Positions 34,811 through 41,349 of a DNA stretch of 64,000 bases are shown here, one piece after another; the first letter of the stretch is position 1, and each line of letters opens with the position of its first letter. The stretch is from Brevibacterium sp. S111. GTDB taxonomy: Bacteria; Actinomycetota; Actinomycetes; Actinomycetales; Brevibacteriaceae. The stretch is from positions 310,001 to 374,000 of the forward strand of contig NZ_RHFH01000002.1 in the NCBI RefSeq assembly GCF_004745075.1, in the 5' to 3' direction. Below the pieces are notes generated by a model that was given only the letters and a program-made list of their open reading frames with translations, searched no databases and had not been told where the DNA came from. The position numbers were made by a program, and so were the translations under genes.

Positions 34811-35737
34811 TCATTTCGCCCGTTGGACCACGTCGGCGGACACCGACTCGAGGGTGGCCAGTGCCGCGGCGATGATCGGCTGCGTGCCAGAGCCGGATCG
34901 GATGCCGGTGAGGATCTTTCGCGAGGGGACGGGGTCACCGCGCAGCGGGACCCGCACGACGTCGAATCCGTCGGGCAGCCTGGCCAGACGCGGGATGAGT
35001 GCGACGCCGAGCCCCGCCGAGACCAGGGCCGCGCCGGTCTCCCACTCCCGCGATTGGTGGGCGTGATCCGGCTGGAAGCCCGCCGCCGCGCAGGCCGTGC
35101 GCACCAAGCGGTGATACGGCGAGCCGGGGCGGTCGAGGATCCACGATTCTTCGGCGGCTTCACTCAGCGGCACCGCTGCCCGGTTCGCCAGGCGATGACC
35201 CGAGGGGACGAGGAGATCGAGCTGATCGCTGAAGAGCGCGGACTGTTCGAAGCGAGAGTCACCGCGGGGCGGCAGCGGGTCGGTGGCCACGACGACGGCG
35301 ACATCGGCATGATCGGCAACGAGCAGATCGAAGCACTCCTGGGGTTCGGCTTCGCTGATCGTCACCTCGGCGCCGGGGAACCGTTCCAGCACCGCCAGGG
35401 CGGTCGGCGGCAGCAGGGTCGCCGCGGCAGTGGAGAACCCGCACAGACGCAGCCGCCTGCTCCGCGTGTCGAGCCCGGAATCGAGACCGTCGAGTTCGCC
35501 GCGGATCTCCTCCCACCGGGTGAAGAGTTCCTGCGAACGCTCGAGCAGAACTTGGCCGGCGCGGGTGAGGACGAGGCCCCTGCCGCGAGGTTCGACGACG
35601 CGTACGCCGAGATCTTTCGACAGGGACTTCAGCTGGTGGGACACGGCCGAGGGCGTGTACCCGAGGCGGTGCGCCGCCTCGGTGAGGGTGCCGACTTCGG
35701 CGAGGACCCGAAGGACGTGGAGACGCGGATCGATCAT
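34811..35737 (-). CDS. LysR-family transcriptional regulator
   Basis: A 308-residue LysR protein from ATG 35737. The N-terminal winged helix is typical (LRVLAEVGTLTEAAHRLGYTPSAVSHQLKSLSKDLGVRVVEP), followed by a periplasmic-binding-like effector domain (VTISEAEPQECFDLLVADHADVAVV, ALVSAGLGVALIPRLA). It lies between the APC permease gene and the divergent Rieske operon, and its own start codon sits at the edge of a 15-bp palindrome, so it probably controls both directions. Confidence 0.88.
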   Translation of the reverse strand: MIDPRLHVLRVLAEVGTLTEAAHRLGYTPSAVSHQLKSLSKDLGVRVVEPRGRGLVLTRAGQVLLERSQELFTRWEEIRGELDGLDSGLDTRSRRLRLCGFSTAAATLLPPTALAVLERFPGAEVTISEAEPQECFDLLVADHADVAVVVATDPLPPRGDSRFEQSALFSDQLDLLVPSGHRLANRAAVPLSEAAEESWILDRPGSPYHRLVRTACAAAGFQPDHAHQSREWETGAALVSAGLGVALIPRLARLPDGFDVVRVPLRGDPVPSRKILTGIRSGSGTQPIIAAALATLESVSADVVQRAK

Positions 35738-35751
35738 GCAATAGTATTGCA
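35737..35751 (+). promoter_or_regulatory. LysR-type palindromic site
   Basis: TGCAAT and ATTGCA are separated by AGT, giving the T-N11-A form used by LysR proteins. The site overlaps the first base of the lysR start codon and lies about 200 bp upstream of the best Rieske oxygenase start. Confidence 0.55.
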
Positions 35752-35948
35752 CGTTTCGGATGAAGAAGATTCGCTTTTCTTCAGCAAACCTCTGGCGGAC
35801 ACTGGGGGCAAGGAGCACAGACTCCGGGGCCGCGGCCGGCGAAGGGGCCGGCAGGAGAAACGGCCGAGACGATCACGACGAGGTGGTGGACGAATTGACT
35901 CTGGCCCCAGAGCAGAAGAGAACCGATTCCGGAGTGAGCGGCCCGGGC

Positions 35949-37244
35949 ATGGCCGCTGGATCGGGCGGGCACGGCAGGACCGACATCGACCGACTCATCG
36001 ACGAACGCGTACCCGGCTACTCCTTGGCGGCGCCGTTCTACATCAGCCCGGAGTTCTTCGCACGCGACATCGAGGCGATCTTCGCTTCGACCTGGATCTT
36101 CGTCGCCTCGACCGCCGAAGTGCCCGAAGCCGGTGACTACCTCACGATCGACATCGGCACCTACTCGGTCATCGTCATCCGCGATGACGATGAGGAGATC
36201 CGCGCCCACCACAATGTCTGCCGTCACCGGGGCACTCGGCTGCTGGGCGACCTGTCCGGTTCGGTGGGCAACATCGTGTGCGGCTACCACCAGTGGACCT
36301 ACACCCCGGCAGGCGAGCTCATCTCCGCGGGCGTCCAGGCTCCTGGTTTCGATCGGACGTGCTTCTCGCTGCGCTCGGTGAACGTTCGCGTCATCGGCGG
36401 GCTGATCTTCATCTGCCTCAGCCCCACCCCTCCCGATGACATCGACGAGGTGGCCAATGTCATCGAACCCTATCTGGCAGGGCATGACATCGCCGCGACG
36501 AAGGTGGCCGCGCAGAGCGACCTCATCGAGGACTCGAACTGGAAGCTCGTCATGGAGAACAACCGCGAGTGCTACCACTGCGAAGCCGGCCACCCGGAGC
36601 TGACCTGCACATTCTTTCCCACCTACGGTTACGAACCCGAGGAGATCCCCAAGCGTCTGCAGCCGGCCTACCAACGCTACCTCGATGCCGAGGAGCAGCT
36701 GCGTGCCAACTGCGACCGCAATGGACTGCCCTATGCCCTCGTCGAGGAACTCAGCGGACGGCCGACGGGCTTCCGGATCGAACGGGCCGCTCTCGACGGG
36801 TTGGGCGAGTCGTACACGATGGACGGTTCGGCCGCCTCGGCGAAATTATTAGGTGACCTCGACACCTTCGTCCTCGGTCGGGCCTCGCTGCACGTGCAGC
36901 CGAACATGTGGTTCCACGCGATGGGCGACCATGTCGTGACGTTCAGCCTGCTGCCGCTGGCCGAGGACAAGACGCTGGTGCGCACGACCTGGCTCGTCCA
37001 TGCCGATGCGGAAGAAGGCGTCGACTACGATCTCGACAACCTCACGAAGGTGTGGATCAAGACAAACGAACAGGACGCGACCTTCTGCGAACGCGGGCAT
37101 CTGGGAATCTCGTCGCCGGCGTATGAACCCGGCCCGTACGCACCGACCGAATCGCAGGTGGATGACTTCGTCACCTGGTACATCGAACGACTCAAGGTGC
37201 ATAAGGAGCTCAAGGCGCACAAGGAGAAGGGGGCGCAGCGATGA
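35949..37244 (+). CDS. Rieske non-heme iron oxygenase, alpha subunit (stachydrine/glycine-betaine demethylase type)
   Basis: The Rieske 2Fe-2S motif CRHRG...CGYHQWTY is clear, and the mononuclear iron region follows with NWKLVMENNRECYHCEAGHPEL, a segment typical of GbcA/Stc2 demethylases. These remove a methyl group from quaternary ammonium compounds such as proline betaine. About 431 residues from ATG 35949. The frame is open back to 35760, but that 63-residue extension is low-complexity and lacks a ribosome binding site; GTG 35934 is another option. The stop overlaps the reductase start (ATGA). The flavin demethylase and epimerase downstream favour proline betaine over glycine betaine. Confidence 0.82.
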   Translation: MAAGSGGHGRTDIDRLIDERVPGYSLAAPFYISPEFFARDIEAIFASTWIFVASTAEVPEAGDYLTIDIGTYSVIVIRDDDEEIRAHHNVCRHRGTRLLGDLSGSVGNIVCGYHQWTYTPAGELISAGVQAPGFDRTCFSLRSVNVRVIGGLIFICLSPTPPDDIDEVANVIEPYLAGHDIAATKVAAQSDLIEDSNWKLVMENNRECYHCEAGHPELTCTFFPTYGYEPEEIPKRLQPAYQRYLDAEEQLRANCDRNGLPYALVEELSGRPTGFRIERAALDGLGESYTMDGSAASAKLLGDLDTFVLGRASLHVQPNMWFHAMGDHVVTFSLLPLAEDKTLVRTTWLVHADAEEGVDYDLDNLTKVWIKTNEQDATFCERGHLGISSPAYEPGPYAPTESQVDDFVTWYIERLKVHKELKAHKEKGAQR

Positions 37245-38542
37245 GGTACCGTCACTCGACGCTTGCCTCCAGGCTCGTCGACGCAGCATCTGCGGCGGTC
37301 ACTTCGGCAGGGGGTCCGGTGGCAGAATCACCGGCAGGCAAGGCGACCTTCCGTGTGCCCGCGAGGACCGGGCGGGCATGGGCCGACTGGCCCGTGCAGG
37401 CGGGACTGGCCGCTCCGGCGGTCCCGCCCGCCCAGACCGGCCAGCTGGCCGTCGTGGCGGAGCCGCTCGATCCGGAACTGCTCACTGGACCCGTCGAGGT
37501 CACCGGCATCACTCAGGTCACCCATGACGTGAAGACCTTCGAGCTGCGGGCGGGGTGGATGTCCGCTGTCGACTTCGCCCCCGGACAGTACGTGACGATG
37601 CGCTTCCCCGAGCTCGGATGTGAGCGCTGCTATTCGATCTCCTCGGCACCCTTCGGCACGAACATCTTCACCATCACGGTCAAGCGCGTGCCCGGGGGAG
37701 TGGTCTCGACTTACCTGCACGACAGCGTTCAGCTCGGCGATCATCTCCACGTCGACGGGCCCTACGGGCTTTTCAGCACGAGGTTCCACCAGGCCGAACG
37801 CCACCTCTTCCTCTCCGCGGGCTCCGGGATCACCCCGATCATGTCGATGGTGCGCAGCCTGCTGGCCCGCCAGGGAGGGTTCGGCACCGACATCGTCTTC
37901 GTCCACAGTGCCTCGACGCCGGCCGACATCATCTTCCGTGCCGAACTCGAACAGCTCGCCGAGGTCGCCGGGGTCAGCGTGACCATCCTCTGCTCCCGGG
38001 ACGCAGGGACGGAGACGTGGACGGGTCGGCGCGGGCGGATCGATGCGGCCGCCCTCGCAGAGGTCGTCCCCGACGCGGCCGAGCGTGAGACCTTCGTCTG
38101 CGGCCCAGGTCCGTACATGGACGCGGTGCGTCCCCTCCTCGCCGAGGCGGGAGTGCTGCAGGCTCGGACGCATGAGGAGTCGTTCGTCTTCGCCACCTCA
38201 CCGGCCGATCGTTTGGCCGGGGCCGAAGCGAGGGCGAGGGCCGCGGGAGCCGGGGCCGGCGCATGCGGGCCCACCGGTGTGAGCCATGCGGTCGAATTCG
38301 CGGTCTCGGGGCGCGTGGTCGACTGCGATGAGTCCACGACCGTCCTTGACTCCGCTTTGGACGCTGGACTGTCGGTGCCCTCATCCTGCTCGGAAGGCGC
38401 CTGCGGAACCTGCAAGTCCGTGCTGGTCAGCGGTGAGGTCGAGATGAAGCATGCCGGAGGGATCCGCCCCAAGGAGATCGCGGCCGGAAAGTTCCTGCCC
38501 TGCTGTTCGACTCCCTTGACCGACCTCGTCGTCGAGAGGTGA
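37241..38542 (+). CDS. FAD/2Fe-2S oxygenase reductase (GbcB/Stc-type)
   Basis: This 433-residue protein feeds electrons from NAD(P)H to the Rieske oxygenase. The order is an unusual ~85-residue N-terminal extension, an FAD domain (RCYSISSAP), a nucleotide domain (FLSAGSGITPIMSM, FVCGPGPYMD), and a C-terminal plant-type ferredoxin (CSEGACGTCKS ... PCCSTPL). The ATG overlaps the oxygenase stop by 4 nt. The last 109 bp of the gene, encoding the final cluster cysteine region, are repeated at 39668-39776. GbcB-like reductases share the FAD-NAD-ferredoxin order. Confidence 0.88.
   Translation: MRYRHSTLASRLVDAASAAVTSAGGPVAESPAGKATFRVPARTGRAWADWPVQAGLAAPAVPPAQTGQLAVVAEPLDPELLTGPVEVTGITQVTHDVKTFELRAGWMSAVDFAPGQYVTMRFPELGCERCYSISSAPFGTNIFTITVKRVPGGVVSTYLHDSVQLGDHLHVDGPYGLFSTRFHQAERHLFLSAGSGITPIMSMVRSLLARQGGFGTDIVFVHSASTPADIIFRAELEQLAEVAGVSVTILCSRDAGTETWTGRRGRIDAAALAEVVPDAAERETFVCGPGPYMDAVRPLLAEAGVLQARTHEESFVFATSPADRLAGAEARARAAGAGAGACGPTGVSHAVEFAVSGRVVDCDESTTVLDSALDAGLSVPSSCSEGACGTCKSVLVSGEVEMKHAGGIRPKEIAAGKFLPCCSTPLTDLVVER
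38434..38542 (+). repeat. 109-bp direct repeat (copy 1): reductase gene 3' end
   Basis: This stretch, from TGAGGTCGAG to the stop codon, is identical to 39668-39776 except at two positions. Similarity ends exactly at the stop codon on one side and at TGAGG on the other. The copies are in the same orientation, 1234 bp apart start to start. Confidence 0.9.
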
Positions 38543-38556
38543 GTGAGTCCGTCGTT

Positions 38557-38907
38557 CAGTGCTTGAGCTTCGTCTCCTTGAGGCCGTAGGTGCCGCGCAC
38601 ATAGGGTCGGAAGCCGACGACGTCCTTGCTCACCCCGTCCAGCGCCTTCTGGTAGGCGACGGGGACGATGGGGGCGTCGTCGGCGACCTGCTGCTGGATC
38701 TTCGCGTACAGCGCGTTCTTCGATCCATCGCCGCGGCGGGCGCATACGCGGAGAGTGCTGGTGTCGGTAGTGGGTTCGACGGTGATGGAGTGGAGCGTGC
38801 CGCGTCGGCATCGACAGAGCGCTGCAAGGGTCGGCAGGGTGTCGATCTTGCTGAGGTCGCTTACGTTGAGGTTCGCTGTATTCGGGCGCGCACTGACTGT
38901 GCACTAA
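38557..38907 (-). pseudogene. Remnant ending in solute-binding protein (family 5) C-terminus
   Basis: On the minus strand the frame from just after a TAG (about 38908) to 38557 is open but has no usable start codon. Its last ~56 codons (38557-38726) read like the end of a peptide/nickel ABC transporter substrate-binding protein (ALYAKIQQQVADDAPIVPVA, GFRPYVRGTYGLKE, TKLKH). The preceding part (KIDTLPTLAALCRCRRGTL, TVEPTTDTSTLRVCARRG) is not from that family and I do not recognise it. It is a join of two gene fragments. Confidence 0.65.
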
Positions 38908-38925
38908 CGGTGACGCACCATATCG

Positions 38926-39183
38926 TCAGTCAACGACGAAGTTGCTCAGTCTGGCGAGTTTGAGGATGAACGGTGCGATCGACATCAATACTAGGAGCGA
39001 AGCGACGACCCAGAGCCACACCATTTTCGTTCTGTGCGTCCTGACGCTCGTGCTCAAAGCGAACAATGGGCTAAGCAGCGGAAGGCCATAAAAGATAGGA
39101 GTCAGCAAGAAAGCGAGAACGAGGAAGCCAATGAATTTCCACTCTGACGCCGACATGAATCGCTCACGCTGTTCGGTCGCCAT
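38926..39183 (-). CDS. Small two-helix membrane protein in inserted segment
   Basis: About 85 residues from ATG 39183, which has GGTGAAAG upstream; in-frame starts at 39198 and 39222 are possible. Two hydrophobic helices are visible (FIGFLVLAFLLTPIFYGLPLL and VWLWVVASLLVLMSIAPFIL) with a basic loop (RTHRTK) between. No family is recognised. It lies 52 bp or less downstream of a secreted-protein gene on the same strand, inside the segment bounded by 109-bp repeats, and has lower GC than its surroundings. An immunity or accessory role for the secreted protein is possible but unproven. Confidence 0.55.
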   Translation of the reverse strand: MATEQRERFMSASEWKFIGFLVLAFLLTPIFYGLPLLSPLFALSTSVRTHRTKMVWLWVVASLLVLMSIAPFILKLARLSNFVVD

Positions 39184-39235
39184 GTCTTTCACCTGCATCC
39201 GTCTCGTCCTGACTGCCTCCAAAAGTGATTCAATC

Positions 39236-39829
39236 TTAGCCGCCGACCTGCCATGAGCCTTCTGAGTGGCAAGTGTGGTACCCAGTCTTACCTTTATATT
39301 TCTTCACCCAAGCCTGAGAACCGTTCCAGTATGTTCTGCCAGCATGCTTCTCGTAATTGGAGCCACCCCAGTAGGCATGCTTCCATTTCCGGCTCTTGAT
39401 CTTTCCAGCTTTGGCCGCTTCGACGACTTGAGCAGTTTCGTGCTTGCTCATGTCTTGGGTAGCAGCGAGTGCTTTGGCCTCTCCGACATCGACTGTCTCA
39501 GTAGATCCTTCTTCGACGGTCACATTCCCTTTACAGATCTCGAGGTCGTCAGCACTCGCCTCTTGCCCGACCTTCTCGTAAGCCTGCTTGACTTCTTTCA
39601 CGCAGGATTTGTCAACGAAGCTCGTGCTAGAAACCTTGTGCAAAGTGGTAGGCACATCTGCTTGCGCTGAGGTCGAGATGAAGCATGCCGGAAGGATCCG
39701 CCCCAAGGAGATCGCGGCCGGAAAGTTCCTGCCCTGCTGTTCGACTCCCTTGACCGACCTCGTCGTCGAGCGGTGATCGACGGCGCCAGTTGACATGTGC
39801 CCATGCAAGATGCCGGAGATGCCGAGCAC
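39236..39829 (-). CDS. Chimeric ORF: exported protein body fused to antisense reductase sequence
   Basis: The C-terminal ~144 residues start with DVPTTLHKVSSTSFVDKSC and run through a Lys-rich helical part to a basic, aromatic, Gly-rich end (KWKHAYWGGSNYEKHAGR, then VKKYKGKTGYHTCHSEGSW). They look like a mature exported protein. The original 5' end is missing: upstream of the AQA-D junction the frame enters the 109-bp repeat in antisense. That antisense reads NFPAAISLGRILPACFISTS-AQA, which happens to resemble a signal peptide. The frame can start at 39829. It may be a broken gene or a new fusion; lower GC suggests acquisition. Confidence 0.5.
   Translation of the reverse strand: MLGISGILHGHMSTGAVDHRSTTRSVKGVEQQGRNFPAAISLGRILPACFISTSAQADVPTTLHKVSSTSFVDKSCVKEVKQAYEKVGQEASADDLEICKGNVTVEEGSTETVDVGEAKALAATQDMSKHETAQVVEAAKAGKIKSRKWKHAYWGGSNYEKHAGRTYWNGSQAWVKKYKGKTGYHTCHSEGSWQVGG
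39668..39776 (+). repeat. 109-bp direct repeat (copy 2)
   Basis: This copy of the reductase 3' end (two mismatches to 38434-38542) still encodes the last 35 residues of the reductase and its stop. It abuts the truncated exported-protein gene on one side and unrelated DNA on the other. The sequence 39777-39967 beyond it shows no gene. Confidence 0.9.
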
Positions 39830-39967
39830 GGCGGCTGCATCGACGGTAAGGTTGCTGACGATCGAGATCTTTGGTCAGAAGAGCGGCTTCTGCAGCGTGC
39901 GGATACGCGAACGTGGGCGGTGAGTCCGTGACGACGGCAGGCAGCTTCAACTGGGGGTGAGGGTGAT

Positions 39968-40156
39968 ATGTCGAAGCCATATGCACTGGCTGGTCTCATA
40001 TTCGGTTTGGCAGTGTTTTCAGGAATCTTCATACTGCTGCTGCCCGGTCTGTTCGACAATGCTTCTTCTGGACGAGTCTGGGTCACCTGGGTGATATTCG
40101 GCATTGCCGTGACGTTCGGGTCAGGATTGGTCTTGGCACGGCGGCGGTTCGAATAA
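39968..40156 (+). CDS. Small two-helix membrane protein
   Basis: A 62-residue protein with two hydrophobic helices (ALAGLIFGLAVFSGIFILLL and VWVTWVIFGIAVTFGSGLVLA) and a basic end (RRRFE). GGGGGTGAGGGTGAT directly upstream of the ATG is a good ribosome binding site. No family is recognised. It lies just outside the 109-bp repeat and may be part of the same acquired DNA or an older resident. Confidence 0.5.
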   Translation: MSKPYALAGLIFGLAVFSGIFILLLPGLFDNASSGRVWVTWVIFGIAVTFGSGLVLARRRFE

Positions 40157-40278
40157 CTCGGTCAGCGATTCTGCAACGGGTCAAGCAGGCATTGTTTTGA
40201 GCGCAGAGGTCGCGAGGAGATTCAGATCGGGGCGCTGGATGTTCTCAACTTCGAATCGACGAAGTAGTCCAGGACGGC

Positions 40279-41349
40279 TCACCGCAGCACGAACCCGGGC
40301 ACGAGGTCATCGAGCGGGTCGATCTCGAAGGTCGCGGTGCCCACGCGGTGAGCACTGCCGCTGACGACCGGAACGACGCCGTCAGCGGTCTCCTCGAGCA
40401 CTCTCGCCCGAAAACGCGTGCCGACGATCGACTCATGGACCAGCGTCTGCCCGGGTCGAAGCTCACCGGTGGCATGGAGAGCGGCCAAACGAGCCGCTGT
40501 TCCCGAACCGCAGGGAGAGCGGTCCACCTGACCATCGGCGAAGATCGTGACATTGCGCTGGTGCAGCGCCCCGTCGGGCACGGTCCCGAATCGGTCGACG
40601 AAGATCGTGCCGTAGACGCCGGAGAGGCGATCGTCGTCCGGATGCACGGTCTGCGGGCGACCGGCCAGACCCGCCTTGATCTCACGGCCGAGCCCGATGA
40701 GCGCGGTGAGATTCTCCGACAGAACCACACCGCTGCTCCCGCCGCCTGTTCCGCTGTCATCTGAGCCTCCCGGTGGCGCCATACCGAGCTGCGCGCCGTC
40801 AACGAGGGCATAGATCGCCCCACCCCAGGCGAGGTCGATGCTCACCGGTCCTCGGCTCGTGGGAACCGAAATGTCCGTGCCGATGAGCCTGCTGGGCACA
40901 TTGACGAAATCCACCGCGGCGGCCCGTCCCTTGCCGTCCGTGTGCACATGAGCCTGCACCCTCCCCGAGGGCACATCAATCGTCACTGTTGTAGTCCCGG
41001 ACGGGTTGACCGCAACGAGCCCAGTCGACACCGCCCACGCCCCGAGCGCCATCGTCCCGTGGCCGCAGGCCGTGGAGAACCCGTCCTTGTGCCAGAAGAG
41101 GACCCCGAAATCGGCACCGTCATCATCGGGGGCGGTGATGAAGCCGCCGTACATGTCCGCATGACCGCGAGGTTCGAAGCACAGCAGCCTGCGCAGATCA
41201 TCGACCTCCGAGCCCGGCACGGCCAGTTCCCGCCGCTCGGCCACGCTCCCGCCGGGGGCTTCGACCGGAGGTTCGGCGACGATCCGGAACGGTTCGCCGG
41301 CAGTATGGAAATCGATGCTTGTGCAGATCGTCGTCACTGGGCCACTCAC
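40279..41349 (-). CDS. Proline racemase-family epimerase (4-hydroxyproline / betaine epimerase type)
   Basis: A 356-residue member of the proline racemase family. Both catalytic cysteines are present, in ACGHGT (~residue 93) and RSPCGSGT (~residue 280). This points to racemase/epimerase activity, and away from the Ser/Thr-Cys trans-3-hydroxyproline dehydratases. The substrate is probably 4-hydroxyproline or a betaine form. A Gly/Ser-rich insert (PPGGSDDSGTGGGSSG) interrupts the middle. The start overlaps the end of the flavin demethylase gene by 4 nt, so they form an operon. Confidence 0.85.
   Translation of the reverse strand: MSGPVTTICTSIDFHTAGEPFRIVAEPPVEAPGGSVAERRELAVPGSEVDDLRRLLCFEPRGHADMYGGFITAPDDDGADFGVLFWHKDGFSTACGHGTMALGAWAVSTGLVAVNPSGTTTVTIDVPSGRVQAHVHTDGKGRAAAVDFVNVPSRLIGTDISVPTSRGPVSIDLAWGGAIYALVDGAQLGMAPPGGSDDSGTGGGSSGVVLSENLTALIGLGREIKAGLAGRPQTVHPDDDRLSGVYGTIFVDRFGTVPDGALHQRNVTIFADGQVDRSPCGSGTAARLAALHATGELRPGQTLVHESIVGTRFRARVLEETADGVVPVVSGSAHRVGTATFEIDPLDDLVPGFVLR

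Noticed and set aside
33463-35163. 566-residue minus-strand frame across the APC permease and LysR genes
   Set aside because: It is a different frame on the same strand as two well-defined genes, and is Arg/Gly/His-rich without any motif.
38434-39776. Classical integrative element with att sites
   Set aside because: The repeats look like attL/attR, but no integrase, excisionase or tRNA target is present; I kept it as a repeat-bounded insertion of unknown mode.
40279-41349. trans-3-Hydroxy-L-proline dehydratase
   Set aside because: Dehydratases carry Ser or Thr at the first catalytic position; this protein has cysteine at both, as in racemases and epimerases.
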